Below are positions 1-7,371 of a stretch of 64,000 bases of DNA, piece after piece (position 1 is the stretch's first letter; every line of letters begins with the position of its first letter). The translations under genes and the position numbers were made by a program. The notes beneath the pieces are model-generated. The model made no database searches, was not told where the DNA came from, and saw nothing but the letters and a program-made list of their open reading frames with translations. This stretch comes from Paenibacillus sambharensis (lineage in GTDB: Bacteria; Bacillota; Bacilli; Paenibacillales; Paenibacillaceae): positions 62,001 through 126,000 of the forward strand of contig NZ_QKRB01000053.1 of the NCBI RefSeq assembly GCF_003233845.1, in the 5' to 3' direction.

Positions 1-391
1 CGAACTCAGCCACAAACCGGCCGCCGGTCCGAAGCGAAGCTGCAATCGAAGAAACCGTCTGCTCTGCATCGGTCATCCAGTGAAGAGCCGCATTACTGAA
101 GACAGCATCTACCGGCTGTGCGGTCCGATATGTTTGGCCGTCGGCTTGCACGAACTGAAGATGCGGGTATTTGCTCCGGGCGCGCGCAATCATTTCCCGG
201 GAAAAGTCGACCCCTGTAACCGTGGCACCGCCGCCTGCCAGCCTTGCTGTCAAATCTCCCGTGCCGCAGCCCCAATCCACTGCCGACTCTCCGGGCTGCA
301 GTCCGATTGTCTCTATCAGATCCTCGCCCCCCTTGGATACGAATGCCATTGCATCGTCATAACCTTCCGCTTGCCAGCTGTTAGCAGCCAT
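1..391 (-). CDS. SAM-dependent methyltransferase, class I (C-terminus outside window)
   Basis: About 130 N-terminal residues are visible. Motif I of class I methyltransferases, VDWGCGTGDLT, lies near residues 38-48, followed by an acidic GVDFS loop and, near the window edge, DAVFSNAALHWM, the stretch typical of trans-aconitate or malonyl-ACP methyltransferase-like proteins. The protein should bind S-adenosylmethionine in the cytoplasm and methylate a small molecule; the substrate cannot be read from the sequence. The ATG at 391 is chosen because a GGAAGGAAGTGG ribosome site sits just upstream on the minus strand. The gene runs off the left edge. It lies downstream of the prkA-tail terminator copy, so it probably has its own promoter in 392-497, an AT-rich stretch in which I could not fix one. 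Confidence 0.85.
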   Translation of the reverse strand, partial: MAANSWQAEGYDDAMAFVSKGGEDLIETIGLQPGESAVDWGCGTGDLTARLAGGGATVTGVDFSREMIARARSKYPHLQFVQADGQTYRTAQPVDAVFSNAALHWMTDAEQTVSSIAASLRTGGRFVAEF

Positions 392-497
392 ATGTTCCAC
401 TTCCTTCCTATTGGTTAACTTAGTTGTAACACGCCTATTTTAATAAGTTAAATATATAGAATCAATATAGTTTATAGTTTAAACCTATGTAACGGCT

Positions 498-538
498 AAA
501 AAGAAAGCCGTCCGATCCTTCGATCGGCCGGCCGGCTT
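498..538 (-). terminator. Intrinsic terminator after the xylanase gene (copy of the prkA terminator)
   Basis: On the minus strand a GC-rich stem (AAGCCG...CCGATC, loop GAAG, GATCGG-CGGCTT) is followed by TTCTTTTT. Both the stem and the flanking TTCCTTGATT resemble the terminator at 2632-2667, so this is a diverged copy carried with the prkA 3' remnant. It probably ends transcripts of the GH30 gene. Confidence 0.75.
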
Positions 539-570
539 CCTTGATTTTATACGTCAAGCCTCGCTAGATC

Positions 571-631
571 TCCTGCTCTCCAGCGTCCAGCAGACTGTCC
601 GTATACGCAGCAGCTCATTCGCACGGACGGG
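571..631 (-). pseudogene. Decayed 3'-end fragment of a prkA copy
   Basis: Read on the minus strand, this stretch translates as PVRANELLR and then goes out of frame, matching the prkA C-terminus (PVCANELLRYVGSLLNR, encoded at 2710-2761) with about one base deleted. The similarity continues through the adjacent terminator (498-538), giving roughly 130 bp of diverged direct repeat, and ends abruptly near 632, about 20 bp before the xylanase stop codon. It has no start codon and is not a gene. The remaining sequence between 392 and 653 shows no other coding signal. Confidence 0.75.
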
Positions 632-653
632 ATTTCTGGTGAACTTGCAGAGA

Positions 654-2345
654 TTATTCTACTGCCGATACTTCAATGTAATCAATGTTTGGACCTTCCG
701 TACCATTCGTTACGAATCGCAATGTATTGGTTCCTGTATTCATCGGTACAGTAATCGTTTTCTCTGCCCAATTCGACCATGAACCGGTTGGACCAAAAGA
801 AGCACTTTCTGTCATTTTTGTCCCATTCACATAAACATCCAAATTTCTCGTTCCGCTCTCAAGTGCATATCTGACTTTTATATTTTTCGTTCCTGTTATC
901 GCGCAATAGATGTTGTTCCACTGAACGGACGCACCGGAATAGGCGTTAAAGTTTACGTACCCACTGCCGGTATACCCAGAGTAATTCGATTCGGTCACTG
1001 CACTGGCCAATGTCGCGCCTGTCTCGGCTTGATAAGTTGTACTGCTGCCGCCGCCACTGCCACCCCCGCTCAAGTCAGCGACGAAGGTCGTAATACTTTG
1101 AGGAGCCAGATTAGCCGAAAAGTTATTGCCCGTTACTTGGATCGTTGCCTCCGGCTGCAGATTGCTGTTTGCTTTCGTGACCCATCTAGAGACGGCAGAT
1201 ACCGATCCATTTTGAAGGACAAAGTTTTGATTAACCGCTGAGCTTCCTTTGTTGACAGCGACGATTACGACCTTGTTGCCCCCCTTATATGCGGAAACAA
1301 ATACGTTCGTATTCGGATTTTTTGTAGCATCTACTCTTTTATAGCCTGGACGGACGAATTTAGAGAAGTGAGCCATGCTGTAGCCGCGCTTGCTTATCGT
1401 TCCGTCCTCTCTCATCGGCCCGTATCCTCTTCGAATATACCACCAGATATAAGCCTGGAATTCTCCATCTGCCATCGCATGGTGAATATGATGGGCAACA
1501 TCCAGTGCCTCTGGCCACCGGTCTCCAGAGGTCATGTCGCTGTTGGGATAGTATACCTCTGTCATCCACAGCTCTTTACCAGCTCCCTTTTGCTTGAAGA
1601 GCGGATAAGGGAAATTATTGAAGCTTGTACCGTATAGATGTGCTCCAAGAATATCCATGTTGGCTAGAGCTTGCGGGTCATTCAAGATGGGGTCATAGTA
1701 ATTCTTAAGGTATTGAAACGATTCGGGCGATATCACTCTTGTCTTAATTGAGCCAGCATTGTTTTTCATAAACGTAAGGATTTCAGCAGGTGTCCACCAT
1801 GTCCATTCATGAGCATAATCTGGCTCATTTTGAACAGAAATGGCATATAAATCAACTCCGTTGTTCGCCATGAAGGATACGAAGTTATTCAAGTGCTGCG
1901 CGTACTCATTGTACATATTGTATTTAAGTCTTTTGGCATTCGTATCTCCGTTTCGATTGAATTTCTCCACCATATGACTGGGCGGATTCCAAGGCGAAGC
2001 GATTACTAATGCTCCAAGCTCAGCTGCCCTCTTGGCAGTAGGAACTTCTTTATGCCAGTTAGCACTGTTCTCATCGACATAGATCCTGACGATCGAAAAC
2101 CCTAATTGATTTTGTCCGTTTCCAAAGGCTGTTTCTCTCTGAGATGAACTTAAATCACCTGCCCAGGAGGGATGATTCATGCCGCCAAAACCTTTAATCA
2201 ACTGTCTCTCTGCAGATAAGTTAATGACAGTATCGCTTGCAGCAAAAGCTTCATTCGGACTTGGTGCAGTCAACATGACAGGCAGGCCAAGGACAAATAC
2301 CAGCCATAAAACTAAAAGCTTTCGCATACGTTCAGTTCCTATCAC
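654..2345 (-). CDS. xynC: Secreted GH30 glucuronoxylan endo-xylanase (XynC-like) with C-terminal CBM6
   Basis: A secreted endo-1,4-beta-xylanase of glycoside hydrolase family 30, subfamily 8. This family cuts xylan at positions set by methylglucuronosyl side chains. A signal peptide occupies about residues 1-36, ending at AFAA. The catalytic acid/base is Glu174 (SVQNEPD) and the nucleophile Glu263 (WMTEVYYP); the YIRRGYG motif (305-306 are Arg) corresponds to the glucuronate-binding region. A Gly/Ser linker near 426-435 leads to a CBM6 module (about 438-563) that Bacillus subtilis XynC lacks. The GTG start at 2345 is preceded by AGGAGG at 8 nt spacing. The gene looks more AT-rich than prkA next to it and is bounded by prkA-tail copies, suggesting acquisition. 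A cre-like site lies upstream. Confidence 0.95.
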   Translation of the reverse strand: MIGTERMRKLLVLWLVFVLGLPVMLTAPSPNEAFAASDTVINLSAERQLIKGFGGMNHPSWAGDLSSSQRETAFGNGQNQLGFSIVRIYVDENSANWHKEVPTAKRAAELGALVIASPWNPPSHMVEKFNRNGDTNAKRLKYNMYNEYAQHLNNFVSFMANNGVDLYAISVQNEPDYAHEWTWWTPAEILTFMKNNAGSIKTRVISPESFQYLKNYYDPILNDPQALANMDILGAHLYGTSFNNFPYPLFKQKGAGKELWMTEVYYPNSDMTSGDRWPEALDVAHHIHHAMADGEFQAYIWWYIRRGYGPMREDGTISKRGYSMAHFSKFVRPGYKRVDATKNPNTNVFVSAYKGGNKVVIVAVNKGSSAVNQNFVLQNGSVSAVSRWVTKANSNLQPEATIQVTGNNFSANLAPQSITTFVADLSGGGSGGGSSTTYQAETGATLASAVTESNYSGYTGSGYVNFNAYSGASVQWNNIYCAITGTKNIKVRYALESGTRNLDVYVNGTKMTESASFGPTGSWSNWAEKTITVPMNTGTNTLRFVTNGTEGPNIDYIEVSAVE

Positions 2346-2402
2346 AACAATCTCCTCCTAAAAATTTAATTTAAGCTCGCTTCACTGATTCGGCATCCGA
2401 AA

Positions 2403-2416
2403 TTAAAGCGTTTTCA
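2403..2416 (-). promoter_or_regulatory. Candidate cre (CcpA) site upstream of xynC
   Basis: On the minus strand TGAAAACGCTTTAA matches the cre consensus TGWAAACGNTWNCA at 13 of 14 positions. It lies about 60 bp upstream of the xylanase start, a position suited to carbon catabolite repression. Inference from the consensus only; the promoter itself could not be fixed. Confidence 0.6.
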
Positions 2417-2631
2417 AATAGAGTTGTTATACCGCCTCCTTTCGATGCTGCTAAACATGGAATTACGTAGAGTTATGCACAGCTGATATAAATCGGTTTC
2501 TCCACTCGCCTTCCATATACCTGCAAAAAAGTAATTTTCCTATAGTTCAACAGGGTATTACCTATAATCCGTCGGGTCCATGCTGCCATGTTTATAACTC
2601 TTTCTCTCCTGCTTAGCTGGGCACGCAGCAT

Positions 2632-2667
2632 AAAAAAAGCCGGCGGGTCGCTTGCGACCGGCCGGTT
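2632..2667 (-). terminator. Intrinsic terminator of prkA
   Basis: On the minus strand a stem CCGGCCGGTCG / CGACCCGCCGG with a CAAG loop is followed by CTTTTTTTA, 43 bp after the prkA stop. The copy at 498-538 is its diverged duplicate. The remaining intergenic sequence (2346-2631) holds the xylanase promoter region and nothing else that I recognise. Confidence 0.9.
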
Positions 2668-2709
2668 TCCTTGATTGTATTTGCAAAACATGAACTTGAC
2701 CGCCTGCTT

Positions 2710-4605
2710 CTAGCGGTTCAGCAGACTGCCCACGTAGCGCAGCAGCTCGTTGGCACAAACCGGGCAGTACCCGTGCTCGTCGATCAGCCGCTTGGATACT
2801 TCGTTGATCCGTTTCAGCTGATTTTCATCCGGTGTCTTGGTGGATGTCGTAATCTTGACAATATCCTTCAAGTCATGGAACAGCTTCTTCTCGATCGCTT
2901 CCCGCAGCCGGTCGTGGCTGGAATAGTCAAATTTCTTGCCTTTGCGCGAGTAGGACGAGATCCGGATCAGGATTTCCTCGCGGAATGCCTTCTTAGCATT
3001 TTCCGAAATGCCGATCTGCTCTTCAATGGAACGCATCAGACGCTCATCCGGATCAAGCTCCTCACCTGTCAGCGCATCCTTGATCTTCGTCCAGTTGCAG
3101 TAAGCCTCGATGTTATCCAGATAATTCTCGAACAGCGTCCGGGCCGACTCCTCGAAGGAATACACGAACGCCTTCTGAACTTCCTTCTTAGCCAGGCTGT
3201 CGTACTCCTTGCGGGCAATGGAGATGAAGTTCAAGTACTTCTCGCGCTCCTCCTTCGTGATCGATGGATGCTGATCCAGCCCATCCTTGAGCGCACGCAG
3301 CACATCAAGCGCATTGATACACTGCAGATCCTGCTTGATCAGCGCACTGGAGATCCGGTTGATGACATAGCGGGGGTCAATTCCGGACATGCCCTCCTCC
3401 AGAAACTCGTTCTGCATCTCCTTCAGATCAGCAGCCTTGTAGCCCTCCACCTCTTCTCCGTCGTACATGCGCATCTTCTTCACCAGGTCCATGCCCTGCT
3501 TCTTCGTTTCCTTGAGCCGCGTCAGGATCGAGAAGATCGCTGCTGCCCGAAGCGCGTGAGGCGCAATATGAATGTGCTTCATATCGCTCTGCTCAATCAG
3601 CTTCTTGTATATTTTCTCCTCCTCGGATACCTTCAGGTTGTAAGGAATCGGCATGACGATCATCCGGGACTGCAGTGCTTCATTCTTCTTGTTGCTGATG
3701 AACGACTTATACTCCGTCTCATTCGTGTGTGCTACGATCAGCTCGTCAGCGGATATGAGCGCGAATCTTCCCGCCTTGAAGTTCCCTTCCTGGGTCAGCG
3801 ACAGCAGGTTCCACAGAAACTTCTCATCGCATTTGAGCATCTCCTGAAATTCCATCAGACCGCGGTTGGCCTTGTTCAGCTCTCCGTCGAACCGGTAAGC
3901 GCGCGGATCGGATTCCGAGCCATATTCCGTAATGGTCGAGAAGTCGATACTCCCTGTCAGGTCCGCAATATCCTGTGATTTGGGGTCCGACGGGCTGAAT
4001 GTTCCGATGCCAACCCGGTTATCCTCGGAGATCAGCACACGCTCAACCGCCACATTCTCAATGATGCCATCATACTCCGTCTTCAATCTCATCTGACAGG
4101 ACGGGCACAGATTGCCTTCGATCCGGACGCCAAGCACCTTCTCGACATCCGGCCGCAGCTCATGCGGTATCAGATGAAGCGGCTCCTCATGCATCGGGCA
4201 GCCCTGAATGGCATAGACTGCGCCTTTTTCCGTCCGGGAGAACTGCTCCAGTCCACGTTTTAACAGTGTCACCAGTGTAGATTTGCCCCCGCTGACCGGT
4301 CCCATCAGCAGCAGAATCCGCTTGCGGACGTCCAGCCGCCTGGCAGCCGAATGGAAATATTCCTCGACAAGCTTCTCAACCGCCCGGTCCAGCCCGAATA
4401 TTTCCTTCTCAAAAAACTTATATCGCTTATGCCCGTTGTCTTCCTCGACACCTTCATTCCTGATCATTTCGTAAACCCGAGAGTGGGCCGTCATCGCTGG
4501 TGTCGGGTCCTTCTTCAACAGCTCTACATAGTCTTTAAACGTCCCTGTCCACGCAAGTTTCTCACTTTCCTGATTGTAATCCGAGATCCGTTTGAAAATA
4601 TCCAT
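2710..4605 (-). CDS. prkA: PrkA serine protein kinase / AAA+ protein
   Basis: A 631-residue protein colinear with Bacillus subtilis PrkA. The N-terminal half is an AAA+ ATPase with Walker A GPVSGGKST near residue 100; the C-terminal half is the PrkA kinase-like domain. It ends in ELLRYVGSLLNR, as in Bacillus. In Bacillus it is a cytoplasmic protein made during sporulation and linked to spore coat protein phosphorylation and protease activity, which helps sigma-K-dependent expression. The ATG at 4605 (MDIFKRISDYN) has GGGAGGAGG upstream and gives exactly the family length; a longer reading frame from 4734 lacks both. It stands alone here, without the yhbH or spoVR partners often found with it. 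Its 3' end and terminator are duplicated beyond the xylanase gene. Confidence 0.96.
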   Translation of the reverse strand: MDIFKRISDYNQESEKLAWTGTFKDYVELLKKDPTPAMTAHSRVYEMIRNEGVEEDNGHKRYKFFEKEIFGLDRAVEKLVEEYFHSAARRLDVRKRILLLMGPVSGGKSTLVTLLKRGLEQFSRTEKGAVYAIQGCPMHEEPLHLIPHELRPDVEKVLGVRIEGNLCPSCQMRLKTEYDGIIENVAVERVLISEDNRVGIGTFSPSDPKSQDIADLTGSIDFSTITEYGSESDPRAYRFDGELNKANRGLMEFQEMLKCDEKFLWNLLSLTQEGNFKAGRFALISADELIVAHTNETEYKSFISNKKNEALQSRMIVMPIPYNLKVSEEEKIYKKLIEQSDMKHIHIAPHALRAAAIFSILTRLKETKKQGMDLVKKMRMYDGEEVEGYKAADLKEMQNEFLEEGMSGIDPRYVINRISSALIKQDLQCINALDVLRALKDGLDQHPSITKEEREKYLNFISIARKEYDSLAKKEVQKAFVYSFEESARTLFENYLDNIEAYCNWTKIKDALTGEELDPDERLMRSIEEQIGISENAKKAFREEILIRISSYSRKGKKFDYSSHDRLREAIEKKLFHDLKDIVKITTSTKTPDENQLKRINEVSKRLIDEHGYCPVCANELLRYVGSLLNR

Positions 4606-4932
4606 GCTGCGCCTCCTCCCTGTCTCTCCCTGCCGCTTGTTCGCCTTGACTCTGCCCGCCAACATGCCGAACTTCCTGCTCGCAAACGCTCCGCCGTCAA
4701 GCGGCCGCCGTTCACCCAAACCCTGAGCCGCCATGTGAGGTTTTGCGGCTTTCTTCCGATGTTGAGTGATATATACCTATGCGTGTTCGCATCTGAAATT
4801 GCCCCATATTTTGTTTCTTCTTCCGCCTAATTGCGGGATACGCTTCACAAAATGTTAACGGAGGCTTGATACAGCCGTAATAAATGCGGCTTAAGCTGGT
4901 TCTAATCAGACCTGTGCCAAGAGGAGGTTCCG

Positions 4933-5022
4933 ATGAAACGATCGCTCCGTACCCGAAAGCGCAGATTAGCTGTCAAACTTGCTTCGCTGCTGTCCGGCCC
5001 GGCATTCTGCCCCGGCACCTGA
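4933..5022 (+). CDS. Candidate small basic protein (29 aa), unknown
   Basis: Not a recognised gene. An ATG at 4933 follows a near-perfect GAGGAGG ribosome site by 5 nt and opens 29 codons before TGA. The product starts MKRSLRTRKRRLAVKLASL, so it is strongly basic at its N-terminus with a short hydrophobic middle and one cysteine. A strong intrinsic terminator at 5059 follows 37 bp after the stop, so the ORF has the layout of an independent transcription unit. A TTCACA hexamer at 4843 could be a -35 element, but no good -10 goes with it. It could be a small membrane-associated or nucleic-acid-binding peptide, or a leader. The rest of the 4606-5190 interval shows nothing else clear. Confidence 0.4.
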   Translation: MKRSLRTRKRRLAVKLASLLSGPAFCPGT

Positions 5023-5058
5023 CAGCCTGACTGCAGCCGCCAACGCCGCATTGATATT

Positions 5059-5087
5059 CCGTCTTCCGTATGGGAAGGCGGTTTTTT
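5059..5087 (+). terminator. Intrinsic terminator after the small ORF
   Basis: CCGTCTTCC, a GTATG loop and GGAAGGCGG form a 9-bp stem (one G-T pair) followed by TTTTTTG. It is oriented for plus-strand transcription, and the only plus-strand candidate upstream is the 29-codon ORF. Confidence 0.85.
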
Positions 5088-5117
5088 GCATGGAGAGCCG
5101 CGAGTCCCGTCCTGTGC

Positions 5118-5123
5118 TATAAT
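5118..5123 (+). promoter_or_regulatory. Probable -10 element for the DUF2161 gene
   Basis: A perfect TATAAT lies about 68 bp upstream of the GTG start. No convincing -35 is spaced at 16-18 bp, so only the -10 is proposed. Confidence 0.45.
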
Positions 5124-5190
5124 ACGGTTACTTATGTTTACGGCAGTTTGGTTAACGAGCTGCTGGTACCGGGGAAAGGGGAAGCTGTCT

Positions 5191-5928
5191 GTGGCCGTCA
5201 AGCATGAAACCGAGCTGTACACACCTGTTAAAGCCTACTATGAGAAGCTCGGTTATGAGGTGAAAAGTGAGGTGCTCCACTGCGATCTTGTAGCTGTGAA
5301 GCCGGGCGAGGAAGCAACCGTGATTGTGGAGATGAAGAAGACCTTTAATCTGGCACTGCTGCTTCAGGGGGTTGAACGGCTGCGGCTCACTGACCGTGTC
5401 ATGCTGGCCGTCGAGCGCAACCGGAAGAAGTCTGGTGCGGTTAACCAGCGCTTCGGCGACCTCACGGAGCTGTGCCGGCTGCTGGGTCTTGGGCTGATGA
5501 CCGTAACCTTCTATAAGACCAAAGCACCGGCCGTCGAAGTGCTGTGCGAGCCGGGGGACCCGCCTGCAAGGGGCATGAGGAGGAAGCGGCAGTCCAGACT
5601 GCTGACGGAGTTCCGTGAGCGCTCCGGCGATTATAATGTGGGCGGCAGCACGGGCCGCAAGCTGGTAACCTCCTACCGGGAGAAGGCGCTTCGCTGCGCC
5701 TGGGCGCTGCACAAGGAAGGCGAACTGCCGCCGCGCCGCGTAAGAGAGCTCAGCGGAAGCCCGCAGGCCGCCCGCATCCTGCTTAACGATTACTATGGCT
5801 GGTTTGAGCGTGTGGACCGCGGTGTGTACCGCCTGCGCCCGCAGGGCGTGCAGGCGCTTATTGACTACGCCGATGTCGTAGAAGCCTGGCGCCAGTCTGC
5901 TGCCGGAGGGATTGCCGGGGACAGCTAA
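5191..5928 (+). CDS. DUF2161 family protein, putative PD-(D/E)XK nuclease fold
   Basis: A 245-residue protein that I assign to the DUF2161 family, described as putative PD-(D/E)XK phosphodiesterases. The N-terminal third carries the pattern expected of that fold: Glu in ETELYTPVKAY, Asp in HCDLVAVK and Glu-x-Lys in VIVEMKK. The remainder is basic with no obvious known domain. By fold it would be a metal-dependent nuclease or an inactive relative; the substrate is unknown. The GTG at 5191 is preferred over upstream ATGs because AAAGGGG sits 9 nt before it and the product then begins as the family does, with VAVKHETELY. It is convergent with the aminotransferase-like gene, with an inverted repeat between them. 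Confidence 0.8.
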   Translation: MAVKHETELYTPVKAYYEKLGYEVKSEVLHCDLVAVKPGEEATVIVEMKKTFNLALLLQGVERLRLTDRVMLAVERNRKKSGAVNQRFGDLTELCRLLGLGLMTVTFYKTKAPAVEVLCEPGDPPARGMRRKRQSRLLTEFRERSGDYNVGGSTGRKLVTSYREKALRCAWALHKEGELPPRRVRELSGSPQAARILLNDYYGWFERVDRGVYRLRPQGVQALIDYADVVEAWRQSAAGGIAGDS

Positions 5929-5980
5929 GATATTGCAGCCTGTAATCCAAGCTGCCGGTGCCACTGCGGTCTCGTTCCGG

Positions 5981-6023
5981 CCGGACATAAGCAGTGGTCT
6001 GTCGTGACGCTGCTTGTGTCCGG
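5981..6023. repeat. Inverted repeat between convergent genes
   Basis: CCGGACATAAGCAG and CTGCTTGTGTCCGG pair at 13 of 14 positions around a 15-nt loop. There is no T-run, but the position between two convergent stop codons suggests that it ends or stabilises both transcripts. Confidence 0.6.
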
Positions 6024-6028
6024 ACTTG

Positions 6029-7219
6029 TCAGCTGCGGGCGGTAAACTCGCTTACGGCTTCTACGAGCCCTTCAATGCCTGCTGCCAGCTGCTGTTCATT
6101 CACGCCTGCTACAGTTAACCTCGCCCTGCTGCGAACAGGCGACTCTGCATAGAATCTCGCGCCAGGCGCTATAGCTGCTCCCTTCATCAGCGCCGCCCGC
6201 TGCAGCGCCTCTCCGTCGAGCCCCTCTGGGAGTTCCAGCCACATGAACAGGCCGCCATCTCGAGAATGCCACGCGAGCCCCGGACTGCCATTTGTTCGCA
6301 ATAGCTGCTCCGCCAGCTGCATCCGGCTTCTAAATCTCTCTGCTCTCTCCCGACTGTGACGCTCCAGCACGTCATTCATCAGCAGCTGATGGAGCAGCAG
6401 CTGATGGAGCATATGCCCGCGCTGCTCCTCCTCACCCGTGACACTCGCCATCACGGTGATAAGCTCCGGGCTTGCCGCGATCCATGCCGCGCCGATCCCT
6501 GGCAGCCAAGTCCGCGCATAAGTTCCTGTATACAGCACCTGATCCTTATCTTCTGCCAGTGCATGCAGCGCTGGATAGCTGGTGCCGGAATCACCGAGCA
6601 AGTCACGATACGAGCCATCCTCTATGATCGGCACCTCGTACCGACGGCAGAGCTCAACAAGCCCTCTTCTTCTCTCCAGGCTCCAGATGCGGGAAGAAGG
6701 GCTGCCGAAGTCCGGCATGACATACACAAGCCTTGGCTTCCGCGTCTTCAGGAGCTGCTCTGCCGCATCAAGCAGCATCCCCTCCTCGTCGCACGCTACA
6801 TCCGCAGCACGCAAATTATTCATTCGGATGACCTGAAGAGCTTCAGCGGATGCGGGACGCTCGACGAGCACCGTCTCTCCTGGATCAGTCAGCACCTTCA
6901 TACAGAGCTCCAGTGCCGCTCGGGGGCCTGGCATGACCAGCAGCTGCTCGGGAGCCGCATCAATGCCTGCAGCCGCAAGAGGAATGCACAGCTGCTCCCG
7001 CAGCGGCCTATAGCCCTGCCCTTCCATGTCCCCAGCCATAAAGCTCTCTGAGGCAAGTACCTGCTTCGCCGCCTGGCTTATGACTTGGGGCGGAAGCCAA
7101 TCTTCCGTGGCAGGCAGCTCTCCCGCTAAGGGCAGCAGCCCTTCTCCCCCACACCATCCCTGCAGCATTCCCTGACTATAATCGGATTCCTGCAGCCTCG
7201 CTGAATACCGGTATTTCAA
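6029..7219 (-). CDS. Aminotransferase-fold (MocR-like) protein lacking the PLP lysine
   Basis: A 396-residue protein with the fold type I aminotransferase layout seen in MocR-family C-terminal domains: GYRPLREQL near 69, PGPRAALEL near 97, VMPDFGSPSS near 167, IIEDGSYRDL near 198 and ARLTVAG near the end. It has no N-terminal winged-helix domain. The motif that normally reads S-K-T-L-P-G, where Lys forms the Schiff base with pyridoxal phosphate, reads ARTWLPG here; residue 236 is Arg (codon CGG at 6514-6512). The usual N-P-x-G motif is also degenerate (SPSS). It may therefore be a pseudoenzyme or a PLP-independent sensor. The start is a TTG at 7219 with only a loose GGCGGG upstream, so it could be a few codons off. 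Confidence 0.75.
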   Translation of the reverse strand: MKYRYSARLQESDYSQGMLQGWCGGEGLLPLAGELPATEDWLPPQVISQAAKQVLASESFMAGDMEGQGYRPLREQLCIPLAAAGIDAAPEQLLVMPGPRAALELCMKVLTDPGETVLVERPASAEALQVIRMNNLRAADVACDEEGMLLDAAEQLLKTRKPRLVYVMPDFGSPSSRIWSLERRRGLVELCRRYEVPIIEDGSYRDLLGDSGTSYPALHALAEDKDQVLYTGTYARTWLPGIGAAWIAASPELITVMASVTGEEEQRGHMLHQLLLHQLLMNDVLERHSRERAERFRSRMQLAEQLLRTNGSPGLAWHSRDGGLFMWLELPEGLDGEALQRAALMKGAAIAPGARFYAESPVRSRARLTVAGVNEQQLAAGIEGLVEAVSEFTARS

Positions 7220-7304
7220 TAGGCCCGCCGCCTTCCGTTGTGATCTGGCAATCTATTGTACGCCAAGACCCGCCTAATCATTAACATATTGCCGTAACAT
7301 TCCA

Positions 7305-7344
7305 CAAAAAAACGGCCTGGACAAGGATTTCTTGTCCAAACCGT
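7305..7344 (-). terminator. Intrinsic terminator of the sugar transporter operon
   Basis: On the minus strand ACGGTTTGGACAAG and CTTGTCCAGGCCGT form a 14-bp stem (one mismatch) followed by TTTTTTTG, just after the solute-binding protein gene. Confidence 0.93.
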
Positions 7345-7371
7345 AATTTTTGTTCTTATAGATCTGAATGA

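Noticed and set aside
2473-2691. Short minus-strand frames between xynC and prkA
   Set aside because: They cross the prkA terminator and have no ribosome site or conserved features.
2671-3978. A 435-codon open frame on the plus strand opposite prkA
   Set aside because: It is antisense to a fully conserved kinase gene, has no ribosome site and reads as a low-similarity mirror of codon bias.
4756-4830. Sporulation sigma promoter for prkA
   Set aside because: An ATATGG...CGCATAGGT stretch on the minus strand only loosely resembles a sigma-E promoter; too few matches to claim it.
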